From assembly GCF_051414035.1 (NCBI RefSeq), contig NZ_JBLKNW010000001.1:930001-994000 (forward strand): a DNA stretch of 64,000 nucleotides, given 5' to 3'. This stretch comes from Halosimplex amylolyticum (lineage in GTDB: Archaea; Halobacteriota; Halobacteria; Halobacteriales; Haloarculaceae). Below the pieces are notes generated by a model. It had not been told where the DNA came from. It searched no databases and saw only the letters and a program-made list of their open reading frames with translations. Position numbers and translations under genes: made by a program. Positions 57,109 to 64,000 of the stretch are shown piece by piece. Each line of letters begins with the position of its first letter. Position 1 is the first letter of the stretch.

Positions 57109-57177
57109 CAGTCACCACACCCCGTCGTGCCACTCGCGGCTCTCCGGCGACCGAACTGAACTGTACCGACCATGTGA

Positions 57178-57183
57178 CCAATA
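57178..57183. promoter_or_regulatory. CCAATA/TATTGG motif upstream of the ABC ATPase
   Basis: Reads TATTGG on the minus strand, 70-75 bases before the ATPase start. The same hexamer occurs upstream of the DapA-like gene (59465-59470), upstream of iclR (61511-61516) and as an inverted pair at 60627-60643. Confidence 0.3.
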
Positions 57184-57270
57184 CACTATCTTCCGGTATA
57201 ATTGTGTTACGCCTCTCGTTCGCGTGTGGGGGCGCGCGAACTCAGAGGCAGAAGCGGTTCGAATCCGTCG

Positions 57271-58476
57271 TCAGTTCGTCACCCACTGGTCCTCGCGGGC
57301 GTGGGCGAAGATCGCGTCCTCGTCGAGCGTGACGCCGAGCCCGGGATCCTCGGGGACGGGCGCGCGGCCGTCAGCGAAGAGCGACTCCTCGACGAGGTCC
57401 CCCCACCACGGGACGCCGACGGCGTGGAACTCGAGGCCCAGCAGGTCCTCGACGGCAGCCGCGGCGTGAACGCTCGCCGCGAAGCCGACGGGCGAGCCGG
57501 CGAAGTGGAGGTTCGCGGGCATCCCGTGTTGGTTCGCGAACGTACAGATCCGTTTCGTCTCGCGGATCCCGCCCGCTGTCAACAGGTCCGGGCCGACCAC
57601 GTCGACGGCTCCGGACTCGATCAGCGGGCGGAACCCGTCGACGGTGTACAGGTCCTCGCCGGTGATCGTCGGCGTCGCGACGGCGTCGGTCACTCGCGAC
57701 CACCCGCTCACGTCGTCGTCGGGCACTACGTCTTCGACGACTGCCAGGTCGTACCCGTCGAGGCGCTCGGCGAAGCGAACGGCGTCGGAGACGGGAAACC
57801 GCGAGAGCTCGTAGCAGTCGAACCCGACGTCGGTGTCGGCGGAAACGGCCTCCCGGATCGAAGCGGTGACCTCCTCGACGTAGTCGAGACCCGCTTTCGT
57901 GACGTTGCCGTCGCGGACGCCCGCCTCGCCGGTGACGTGTTCCAGCGCAGACGGCATCAGGTCGAACTTGAGGAAGTCGAAGCCCTCGGCCTCCCGCTGT
58001 GCGGCGTGGTCGGCGTATCCCTCCGGGGTGTAGTCGTTGGCGTCCAGCGCGTAGTCGGTCGCGGAGTCGGCGACCGGTTCGCCCGCTCGACAGTCGCAGT
58101 AGACGCGCACGTCGTCTCGGTACTTCCCTCCGAGCAGTTTCCAGACCGGTTCGCCGACCGACTTCCCGTACGCGTCCCACAGCGCCATCTCGACCCCGCT
58201 GACGCCGCCGCCCGCGCGCCCCCAGCCGCCGTAGCGTCTGATGGCCTCGAACCGTTCTGCGACGTTGGTCGGGTCCTCGCCCACGAGCTCGGGTTCGAGC
58301 GCGAGCGCCAGGTCTAGCGGGTCGTCGACGTAGAACGTCTCCGCGGGGTCGAACTGTCCGCGACCGTGGTCGCGCACCTCCCCGTAGCCGGTGACGCCTT
58401 CGTCGGTCTCGACGCGAACGAGCGGCCAGTCGAAGTTCCCCTCGACGAGGACGGCACTAATGCCGGTGATCTCCAT
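57271..58476 (-). CDS. Enolase-superfamily sugar-acid dehydratase (mandelate racemase group)
   Basis: A 401-residue TIM-barrel enzyme. N-terminal capping domain up to about residue 125 (GVTGYGEVRDHGRG, GGWGRAGGGVSGVEMALWDAYGK), then the barrel with metal ligands Asp220 (VGFDCYE), Glu248 (VVEDVV) and Glu274 (ITGEDLY), the base region FLKFDLMPS and catalytic His324 (NLHFAG). It likely dehydrates an aldonic or aldaric acid to a 2-keto-3-deoxy acid. Specificity unknown; gluconate, galactonate and rhamnonate-type dehydratases are possible. Second gene of a set with the aldolase and dehydrogenase, 73 bases downstream of the aldolase start region. Confidence 0.85.
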   Translation of the reverse strand: MEITGISAVLVEGNFDWPLVRVETDEGVTGYGEVRDHGRGQFDPAETFYVDDPLDLALALEPELVGEDPTNVAERFEAIRRYGGWGRAGGGVSGVEMALWDAYGKSVGEPVWKLLGGKYRDDVRVYCDCRAGEPVADSATDYALDANDYTPEGYADHAAQREAEGFDFLKFDLMPSALEHVTGEAGVRDGNVTKAGLDYVEEVTASIREAVSADTDVGFDCYELSRFPVSDAVRFAERLDGYDLAVVEDVVPDDDVSGWSRVTDAVATPTITGEDLYTVDGFRPLIESGAVDVVGPDLLTAGGIRETKRICTFANQHGMPANLHFAGSPVGFAASVHAAAAVEDLLGLEFHAVGVPWWGDLVEESLFADGRAPVPEDPGLGVTLDEDAIFAHAREDQWVTN

Positions 58477-58549
58477 CTGGTATCACTTCCAGCGGAAGAT
58501 CACCAGGAGGACCTAAATCTCTTTGCGTCTCTGGCCGCCGTGCCGGGAG

Positions 58550-59440
58550 TCAGATCTCCTCGACTGTCTCGCGAAGGCGCTCGTGGGCGGCTTCGAGGCG
58601 GGCCTGCGTGCGCTCGTCGCCCTGGTCGCCGACGGGAGGCCGACAGTAGGCGGAGTCGATCACGCCGCGCTCACGCATGACCCATTTGGCGTGTGGGACG
58701 CCGCGTATCTCGTTGAGGAAGGCGAGCAGCGCCGCGTGCAGATCGACGGCGCGCTCGCGGTCGCCGCTCCGGTGTGCGCCGTCGATCGCGACGTAGAGTT
58801 CCGGGTAGATGGCGATAGGCATCACACCGACCGCACCGCGGTCGTAGGCGTCGATCACATCGAAGCCCCAGTTGCCGACGAGGATCGACACGTCGTCGCC
58901 GGTTTCGTCGTCGAGGTCGGAGATGTACGGCCCCGGCGGGTCGAGTTCGACCTTGAAGTAGCGGACGTTCGGCACCTCGCGGTTGAGGGCGGCGAAGCGC
59001 TCAGGCTCGACGTCGACGTTGCGCGGCGTGTGCTGGACCATCACCGGGACCGACACGGCCTCGCCGATCCGGCGGACGTGGTCGAGAACCTCTTCGGCCG
59101 TGCCACGTCGACGCGGCGGAAAGACCATCACGCAGTCGGCACCGAGCGCGTCGTAGGTCTCGGCGTGCTCGACGGCGACGCGGGTCGCGCCGTGAGTCAC
59201 GGAGAGGACGCTCGCGATCCCGGCCGCGCCGCACGCGTCGACGACGGTCTCGGCGACGGTGAGGCGCTCGTCGTCGGACAGTTTGAAGAACTCGCTCGCG
59301 ATCCCGAACATCGTCGCGGCTTCGCAGCCAGCGTCGGCGATGGTGTGGATCTCGTTCCGGAGGCTCTCGTGGTCGACAGCGCCGTCCGCGGTGAACGGCG
59401 TGGCTACGATGGGACAGTTCCCGGGCGCGGCTGGCATCAT
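58550..59440 (-). CDS. DapA-family aldolase/dehydratase
   Basis: A 296-residue (beta/alpha)8 lyase. The start CPIVATPFTADGAVDHESLR and the Schiff-base Lys163 (RYFKVELDPPG) are conserved. The usual catalytic Tyr, three positions into the YN-P motif, is replaced: VPVMVQHTPRNV has Gln136-His137. The glycine-rich substrate motif (GTTGE-type) reads MFGIASEFF. So it belongs to the family used for 2-keto-3-deoxy sugar acids or 5-keto-4-deoxyglucarate, but is divergent and not dihydrodipicolinate synthase proper. Lies between the dehydratase and dehydrogenase genes. TATA-like box at 59471-59480. Confidence 0.82.
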   Translation of the reverse strand: MMPAAPGNCPIVATPFTADGAVDHESLRNEIHTIADAGCEAATMFGIASEFFKLSDDERLTVAETVVDACGAAGIASVLSVTHGATRVAVEHAETYDALGADCVMVFPPRRRGTAEEVLDHVRRIGEAVSVPVMVQHTPRNVDVEPERFAALNREVPNVRYFKVELDPPGPYISDLDDETGDDVSILVGNWGFDVIDAYDRGAVGVMPIAIYPELYVAIDGAHRSGDRERAVDLHAALLAFLNEIRGVPHAKWVMRERGVIDSAYCRPPVGDQGDERTQARLEAAHERLRETVEEI

Positions 59441-59464
59441 GAGTGGGCTACCGCAACGACTATA

Positions 59465-59480
59465 CCAATAATATTTAAAT
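59465..59480 (-). promoter_or_regulatory. Promoter of the DapA-like gene with TATTGG motif
   Basis: On the minus strand ATTTAAATAT (59471-59480) is followed directly by TATTGG (59465-59470), 26-40 bases before the ATG at 59440. Confidence 0.45.
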
Positions 59481-59508
59481 TTTGGGCCGAAGAGTGGACG
59501 GTCGGGGG

Positions 59509-60273
59509 TCAGTCGTCGGCGACGACCTCGCTGGCGTCGTCCTGCGGGTGGTAGTCGAAGCCGCAGCGGGCCTCGACGAGGGAGAAGTAGTTCTCGCGGT
59601 TGTTCGAGACGAGGTTCGCGTCGACCGGGTTGTCCGTCAGCGGTTCCGTCGCCGCCTTGCGGATCCCCCGTCGGCAGTCGTCTGGCGAGAGCCAGATCGC
59701 GCGGGCGAACTGCGCGACCTTTCCGCCCTCGGCCTGTCGCTCGCGGAGTTCCTCCCGCGAGAGGAGCCAGCCGATCCGGAGGTTGACCACGTCGATGTCG
59801 TTCTCGTCGGCGTGGTAGGTGCCCAGGGCCTCGCCGGTGATCTTCGACACGCCGTAGAACGAGTCGGGCCGAAACGGGTCGTCGGCACTGATGGGATCGG
59901 GATCGTCCGGGAGCGACTCGACGTCGTGTCTCCCGCCGTAGAGGTGGCTCTGGTGGACGTGATTGGTCGAGGCGAAGACGACCCGTTCGACGCCCGATTC
60001 GAGGGCGGCGGCGTAGACGTTGTAGGTCCCTTCGACGTTCGGGCCCAGCAGGTCGTCCCAGTCGGCGCCGGGGCTGGGATTAGCCGCGAGGTGGACGACG
60101 ACGTCGTGGCCGTCGACGACGTCGGCGACTGCCGCTCGGTCTTCTATCTCGACGACTGTGCTCTCGATGTCGTCGTGCTCTCGATGCGTCACGGGCGTCA
60201 CGTCGTGATCGTCGAACGCCCGTATCGCCTCGCGCCCGACGCTCCCGGCCGCACCGGTCACTGCGATGTTCAT
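59509..60273 (-). CDS. NAD-dependent sugar/uronate dehydrogenase-like SDR
   Basis: A 254-residue extended short-chain dehydrogenase. VTGAAGSVGREAIRAF binds NAD; VVFASTNHVHQSHLYGG carries the active Ser/Thr; SFYGVSKITGE holds the YxxxK pair. The FAS(T/S)NH motif, the length and the ending CGFDYHPQDDASE resemble uronate dehydrogenases, which oxidise glucuronate or galacturonate to the aldaro-lactone. ATG 60273 is chosen over 60279 because AGTTTTTTG lies about 25-33 bases upstream. It would supply the acid for the two dehydratases in this region. Confidence 0.82.
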   Translation of the reverse strand: MNIAVTGAAGSVGREAIRAFDDHDVTPVTHREHDDIESTVVEIEDRAAVADVVDGHDVVVHLAANPSPGADWDDLLGPNVEGTYNVYAAALESGVERVVFASTNHVHQSHLYGGRHDVESLPDDPDPISADDPFRPDSFYGVSKITGEALGTYHADENDIDVVNLRIGWLLSREELRERQAEGGKVAQFARAIWLSPDDCRRGIRKAATEPLTDNPVDANLVSNNRENYFSLVEARCGFDYHPQDDASEVVADD

Positions 60274-60369
60274 ACCCATGACTCAGGAGTCGCTCGCAAA
60301 AAACTTCTGGGCGCGATCGTGAACCCGGTGCGCTCCGGTGGCCGTCGACCGCTCGAACGGTGTCCCATC

Positions 60370-60441
60370 GCTCGTCTCGACTTTCAGGAAGAGCCAACGC
60401 GGCGGTCCCCCGAGCAGCCCGTAGTCTGCTCTCTCTACCAT
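60370..60441 (-). pseudogene. 5' remnant of a galactonate dehydratase-like gene
   Basis: Read on the minus strand from ATG 60441 it gives VERADYGLLGGPPRWLFLK then VETSDGTP, closely matching the start of the dehydratase at 62736 (DYELFKVPPRWLFLK, IETADGT). After about 24 codons the similarity stops and the frame runs into unrelated sequence and a stop at 60283. About 350 codons of the original gene are missing. Confidence 0.8.
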
Positions 60442-60774
60442 TACATGAACGCTCCTCTCACTCACCGGTTCTGGATTCGCTCCGGAGAAACGTCTCTTCT
60501 CTTCTGCCACTCGATTTCTACCAAAATACATATAGTGATGCTGTTCTTATATTATTCCAATTGGATAAATTGTCAGGTACCAGGTCTCGTCGGTGGTGAG
60601 TTGCGATATATTCGGAATAGAGGTATCCAATAGCTGATATTGGTCTCTGTCCCGGTGAGGGTGTATCGGTCAGACGAACTATGCGTTGAGCTTGGCATTA
60701 AACGTCGAATTATACATCAATGCGGGCGTAGCTGCGGGTTTTGTCGACGTAATGAATCCCGGGAACACAATTCG
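60442..60774. other. AT-rich intergenic region with palindromes
   Basis: No gene seen. It contains TCCAATTGGA (60556-60565, perfect palindrome) and CCAATA-N5-TATTGG (60627-60643), both possible binding sites for the adjacent IclR regulator. It also includes the promoter side of the dehydratase remnant. Confidence 0.5.
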
Positions 60775-61488
60775 TTACAACATATCAACCCTGATCTGAT
60801 TCGCTGTATCTATCAGTAATCCTTGAATATTGTTCTTGACGTCGATCCCGGCGGCGCGCTCTGCGGGAATGACGACTTCGATGGCGGCGACGGGTTCGTC
60901 GGAGGGGGAGAGAACGGGCGTCGCGATCGATACCCACTCCGGTGCGTCGGGGAGCGTCTCCTCGAGTAGCTGTCGCTCGCGAAGGGTTTCGAGCTGGGGG
61001 AGGAGGTCGTCGCCCCCGTCGCCGAGCAGATCCGATCGGCGCTCGGGCGGTCGATGCGCCAGGATCGCCTTCCCCGGCGGACTCTCGGTGAGGCGTTCCG
61101 TGTCGCCGTGGGCCCTCGGATACCCGTCACGGTCGTCGGCGAGCGAGGTGTGGACGCAGGTACAGGTGTCGTTTCGCGTGCTCCAGAGGTTCGTCGACGC
61201 GTCGAGCGAGCGGGCGAGTTCGTCGATTCGCTCGGTCTGATCGAGGACAACCCCCGATCCGCCCCTCGCGAGTCCGTAGTCCGTGAGCTTCGGCCCGATC
61301 ACGTAAACCCCGTCGCGGTTGCTGACCGCGTCGATGGCGTCGAGTGTCCGGAGGTGCTTGTAGACGCCCGCGCGGGACAACCCGGTTGCCCCGGAGATCT
61401 CTGCGGCGGACGCCCCGTCGTGCCCGTGGATCACGTCGAGGATCTCAAACGCGGTCTCCGTGGCCGCGATCCGATCACCCTGTGTCAT
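60775..61488 (-). CDS. IclR family transcriptional regulator
   Basis: A 237-residue regulator. N-terminal winged helix-turn-helix (AAEISGATGLSRAGVYKHLRTL, residues about 28-52) and a C-terminal GAF-like IclR effector domain (LARSLDASTNLWSTRND, ESPPGKAILAHRP, SIATPVLSPSDEPVAAIEVV). Archaeal IclR proteins in sugar loci, such as XacR and GfcR-like regulators, act as activators or repressors of catabolic genes. Here it sits inside the sugar-acid cluster and probably controls it. Start ATG 61488, with an AT-rich TATACTTATTGG stretch upstream that includes the shared TATTGG hexamer. Confidence 0.9.
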   Translation of the reverse strand: MTQGDRIAATETAFEILDVIHGHDGASAAEISGATGLSRAGVYKHLRTLDAIDAVSNRDGVYVIGPKLTDYGLARGGSGVVLDQTERIDELARSLDASTNLWSTRNDTCTCVHTSLADDRDGYPRAHGDTERLTESPPGKAILAHRPPERRSDLLGDGGDDLLPQLETLRERQLLEETLPDAPEWVSIATPVLSPSDEPVAAIEVVIPAERAAGIDVKNNIQGLLIDTANQIRVDML

Positions 61489-61602
61489 AGCCCCACGAAC
61501 GGGAGACGCGCCAATAAGTATACTGTTAGTACACACGGGGCGCGTGACAGTGGTGACGGCCCATTTCGTCCCCCTCGGAAAACGCGTAGTCGGTCGGGGC
61601 CG

Positions 61603-62736
61603 TTACCACTCGGCGATGCTACCGTCGTCGTAGCGGCGGATCGGCGTGCGCCAGTCACTGCCCTGTCCGGCGTGTTCGCGGATCCCGTCCTCGTCGACCT
61701 CGATGCCGAGCCCGGGTTCGTCGGAAAGGGAAACGTATCCGTTCTCACTCTGGATAGTTCCGACGTTTTCGACGTAGGCATCGACGTAGCGTTCGCCGAG
61801 CGAGGGCTGCTGGACGGCGTTCGAGAGGTGATGACTGAGCTGGGTGCTCGCCGCGTAGGCGATCGGGCCGACTGAACAGCTCATCATCAGTTGCGCGCCG
61901 TAGGTCTCCGCCATCGACGCGATGTTCTTGATCTCCGTGATCCCGCCCGCGTGGGAGATGTCCGGCTGGGCGATGTCGAGCCGTCCAGACTCGAGATGGG
62001 GCGCGAACTCCCAGCGCGAGTAGAGGCGCTCGCCGAAACCGAGGGGTACGTCGTGGGACCCCTTCGGGTCTAACATCCGGAGGTGCTCCGGCCGGACCGG
62101 TTCCTCGACGAACATCGGGTCGAACTCGGCGAGTCGCGAGAGCAGGCGCGGAGCCATCGTCGCAGAGATGTGTCCGTGCAGATCGATCCCGATGTCGACG
62201 TCGCGGCCGGCGGCCTCGCGAGCGATCCGCATCGTCTCACAGATCGCGTCGATGTCGGCGGTCGATTCGATCGACGAGGTCTGATAGGCCGTCAGGAGCT
62301 TGAGCGTGGTGTACCCCTCCTCGACCGCGTCGGCGGTCAGCTTTGCCACTTCCTCGCGGTCCTCCGAGACGATCTTCTTGTAAACCTGTACCCGCTCGCG
62401 GGTCCGCCCACCGAGCAAGTCGTACACCGGCTCTCCGGAGTACCGGCCCTTGATGTCCCACAGCGCCTGGTCGATGCCGGCGATGGCGCTCATCAGGACG
62501 GGACCGCCGCGGTAGAACCCGCCGCGGTACATCCGCTGCCAGTGGTCCTCTATCCGGCTCGAGTCCTCGCCGAGGAGATAGCCCTCCATCAGTTCCTCGA
62601 CGGCCGTCTTGACGGTCTCGGCCCGCCCTTCCAGAATCGGTTCGCCCCACCCGACGGTCCCGTCCGCGGTTTCGATCTTCAGAAAGAGCCACCGCGGGGG
62701 GACTTTGAAGAGCTCGTAGTCGACGATCTGGGCCAT
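61603..62736 (-). CDS. Galactonate dehydratase-like enolase-superfamily enzyme
   Basis: A 377-residue protein very like bacterial D-galactonate dehydratase throughout: VPPRWLFLKIETADGTVGW, MYRGGFYRGGPVLMSAIAG, ALWDIKGRYSGEPVY, FVEEPVRPEHL, GERLYSRWEF, QPDISHAGGITE and the ending SDWRTPIRRYDDGSIAEW. Metal ligands (Asp and Glu in IDLHG, FVEEP, GERL) and His187 are present. The second catalytic His, in APHCPLGPIA of E. coli, is replaced: MMSCSVGPIA has Ser286. So the fold and metal site are kept but the classical proton-transfer pair is not. Product, if active, would be a 2-keto-3-deoxy acid. Confidence 0.85.
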   Translation of the reverse strand: MAQIVDYELFKVPPRWLFLKIETADGTVGWGEPILEGRAETVKTAVEELMEGYLLGEDSSRIEDHWQRMYRGGFYRGGPVLMSAIAGIDQALWDIKGRYSGEPVYDLLGGRTRERVQVYKKIVSEDREEVAKLTADAVEEGYTTLKLLTAYQTSSIESTADIDAICETMRIAREAAGRDVDIGIDLHGHISATMAPRLLSRLAEFDPMFVEEPVRPEHLRMLDPKGSHDVPLGFGERLYSRWEFAPHLESGRLDIAQPDISHAGGITEIKNIASMAETYGAQLMMSCSVGPIAYAASTQLSHHLSNAVQQPSLGERYVDAYVENVGTIQSENGYVSLSDEPGLGIEVDEDGIREHAGQGSDWRTPIRRYDDGSIAEW

Positions 62737-62771
62737 GTCTCACACACTATCCCCGACCGTGTTAAGGGTTA

Positions 62772-62999
62772 TCAGCGGCGTGTCGGGCGTCGGAACTGTA
62801 CCGGTACCCGCTCTTTCGGAGGGAGTAGACGCGGAGAGCTGCCGGCAGATACCAAGCGGTCGTCGGACTCGTCACCGTCTACGGGGGCGTCGGCGACATG
62901 CGGGAGTGCTTCGAGTAGGCAATCGAAGCCTTCGACGGCGCGTTCGAGACGCGCGGTACCGATCTTTATCGGGCTTTCATTCCAGAAGTCATTCGACAT
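62772..62999 (-). CDS. Possible small protein or degraded gene, DUF982-like start
   Basis: Seventy-five codons from ATG 62999: MSNDFWNESPIKIGTARLER then AVEGFDCLLEALPHV recall the beginning of DUF982 proteins, while the second half is Arg/Pro/Ser-rich and looks non-coding. It may be a decayed gene. No TATA-like box seen. Confidence 0.3.
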   Translation of the reverse strand: MSNDFWNESPIKIGTARLERAVEGFDCLLEALPHVADAPVDGDESDDRLVSAGSSPRLLPPKERVPVQFRRPTRR

Positions 63000-63068
63000 C
63001 CGAACGCGGATACGACCCTCGACCCGATCACGTTCGGTAGCGACTTCGCGAGCAGTCGTGGTCGGGTC

Positions 63069-63134
63069 CGCGGGAAGTCCCAATTCGGATCGCGGGAAGT
63101 CCCAATTCGGATCGCGGGAAGTCCCTGTTCAGTC
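63069..63134. repeat. 22-base tandem repeat, about three units
   Basis: CGCGGGAAGTCCCAATTCGG-AT is repeated exactly at 63069-63090 and 63091-63112, with a diverged third unit to 63134. Each unit contains GGGAAGTCCC, nearly palindromic. It lies in the gap between the dehydratase and the small membrane protein gene. Confidence 0.8.
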
Positions 63135-63172
63135 CGCGGAGAACTCCTGCTTGGTCCGAGACGGGCACCCGA

Positions 63173-63313
63173 TCAGGCGACGACCGACGTGTAGACGAAA
63201 AACGGGACGACGAACAGCGCGAGGAACATGACCAGCAGGATCAGTCCGTAACTGGCGAGCGTGCCGACTGCAGTTATCCACGCCGGGTGGTCGAACCGGT
63301 CGAACGCGTTCAT
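63173..63313 (-). CDS. Small membrane protein, unknown
   Basis: Forty-six residues: MNAFDRFDHPAWITAVGTLA, then a long hydrophobic helix SYGLILLVMFLALFVVPFFV and the end YTSVVA. The frame is clean and composition membrane-like. An AT-richer CCCTAAG lies about 25-30 bases upstream. Sits between the sugar cluster and the proteasome-activating nucleotidase gene. No family recognised; one-helix proteins of this size are common beside haloarchaeal housekeeping genes. Confidence 0.6.
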   Translation of the reverse strand: MNAFDRFDHPAWITAVGTLASYGLILLVMFLALFVVPFFVYTSVVA

Positions 63314-63412
63314 ACAGAGCCTTCGGCTACCCGGAACTTAGGGATTCGGTCGACGGAAAACGGCCGCGGTCGCGGAGAACGACGCGTGAGGACCGAGGTG
63401 GACCGAGTGCGT

Positions 63413-64000
63413 CTACGCGAACGTCCGCGAGATGTCTTCGTCGTCTTCCTCCGCCTGGATCTTGTCCCAGGCTTCGAGGAAGTCCTGCATGCGGACCTCG
63501 GTCCGGTCGTCGCGGATGGCGAACATCCCGGCCTCGGTGCAGACCGCCTTGACGTCCGCGCCCGAGGCCTCGCCGGTGAGGTCGGCGAGCTTCTCGAAGT
63601 CGAGTTCCTCGTCGAGGTTCATGTTGCGCGTGTGGATCCGGAAGATCTGCTCGCGGCCCTCGACGTCCGGCTTGGGGACTTCGATGAGGCGGTCGAAGCG
63701 GCCGGGGCGGAGGATGGCGCGGTCGAGCATGTCGAAGCGGTTGGTGGCGGCGATGATGCGGATCTCGCCGCGGTCCTCGAAGCCGTCCATCTCCGAGAGC
63801 AGCTGCATCATCGTCCGCTGGACCTCGGCGTCGCCGGAGGTCTTCGAGTCGGTCCGCTTGGCCGCGATTGCGTCTATCTCGTCGATGAACAGGACCGACG
63901 GCTCGTGCTGGCGGGCGAGTTCGAACAGGTCGCGGACGAGCTTGGCGCCCTCGCCGATGAACTTGTGAACGAGCTCGGAGCCGGCCATCTTGATGAACGT
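63413..64000 (-). CDS. pan: Proteasome-activating nucleotidase, C-terminal part
   Basis: The gene runs off the right edge; 195 residues are visible. It is the AAA+ ring ATPase that unfolds substrates for the 20S proteasome. Seen are TFIKMAGSELVHKFIGEGAK (pore-loop region after Walker A), FIDEIDAIAAKR (Walker B), IIAATNRFD (sensor 1), RPGRFDRLIEVPKPD (arginine finger) and the helical lid DLTGEASGADVKAVCTEAG. The C-terminus is DEDISRTFA: the HbYX motif that docks into the 20S ring has Phe instead of Tyr in the penultimate position. Confidence 0.93.
   Translation of the reverse strand, partial: TFIKMAGSELVHKFIGEGAKLVRDLFELARQHEPSVLFIDEIDAIAAKRTDSKTSGDAEVQRTMMQLLSEMDGFEDRGEIRIIAATNRFDMLDRAILRPGRFDRLIEVPKPDVEGREQIFRIHTRNMNLDEELDFEKLADLTGEASGADVKAVCTEAGMFAIRDDRTEVRMQDFLEAWDKIQAEEDDEDISRTFA

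Noticed and set aside
55516..57159. 547-codon open frame on the plus strand
   Set aside because: Antisense to the fused ABC ATPase, whose Walker and signature motifs are unmistakable.
60283..60531. 82-codon open frame taken as a complete small gene
   Set aside because: Only the part from codon 31 on resembles a protein, and that part is the start of a dehydratase followed by unrelated sequence; it is better explained as a gene remnant.

Overview
The window is chromosomal DNA of a halophilic archaeon (Halobacteria, haloarchaeal type). The evidence is high G+C coding sequence, very acidic predicted proteins, short or absent leaders with AT-rich TATA-like boxes about 22-33 bases before many start codons, twin-arginine rather than Sec signals on exported proteins, type IV pilin-like and PGF-CTERM-like surface proteins, a YchF GTPase and a proteasome-activating nucleotidase. 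No rRNA, tRNA, CRISPR array, intact insertion sequence or phage block was recognised. I cannot name the genus.

Left half (1-38.4 kb) is housekeeping and conserved haloarchaeal material: the end of a 2-oxoacid:ferredoxin oxidoreductase operon; a five-gene membrane operon of the DUF4129/DUF58 type without its usual MoxR ATPase; a geranylgeranyl-reductase-like flavoprotein; a secreted repeat protein; an aldo/keto reductase; small regulators (winged helix, Lrp/AsnC); dnaJ; a Rieske-fusion protein with a broken copy of its own tail nearby; a surface protein and a pilin-like protein; a threonine synthase-like protein that has lost its PLP lysine, next to a flavin oxidoreductase, this pair being framed by an inverted intergenic repeat; phosphoesterase, acetyltransferase, a thiolase with serines in place of both catalytic cysteines, aminotransferase, MFS transporter, a lycopene cyclase-domain protein opposite a UbiA prenyltransferase, an IMP dehydrogenase-like enzyme, YchF and a bactofilin-like protein.

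An AT-rich gene-free stretch (38.4-39.5 kb) opens a sugar-use region (39.5-62.7 kb): three glycoside hydrolase family 2 enzymes (two cytoplasmic, one Tat-exported with two LamG domains nested in it), a five-gene-type ABC importer of the oligopeptide/oligosaccharide family (two permeases, a lipoprotein binding protein and a fused double ATPase on the opposite strand), a sugar/uronate dehydrogenase-like protein, two enolase-superfamily sugar-acid dehydratases, a DapA-type aldolase/lyase and an IclR regulator. Together they read as: outside cleavage of a beta-linked glycan, import of oligosaccharide, inside cleavage, oxidation of the sugar, dehydration to a 2-keto-3-deoxy acid and retro-aldol or dehydration to central intermediates. 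The actual sugar is not fixed by the sequence. The window ends in a small membrane protein and the C-terminal part of the proteasome-activating nucleotidase gene.

The most interesting points are the group of enzymes with altered catalytic residues (threonine synthase-like, thiolase, galactonate dehydratase-like, DapA-like), a structured repeat directly after the stop codons of korB and dnaJ, three separate cases of duplicated gene ends, and a compound palindromic DNA element found upstream of the exported GH2 gene and again between two convergent genes.
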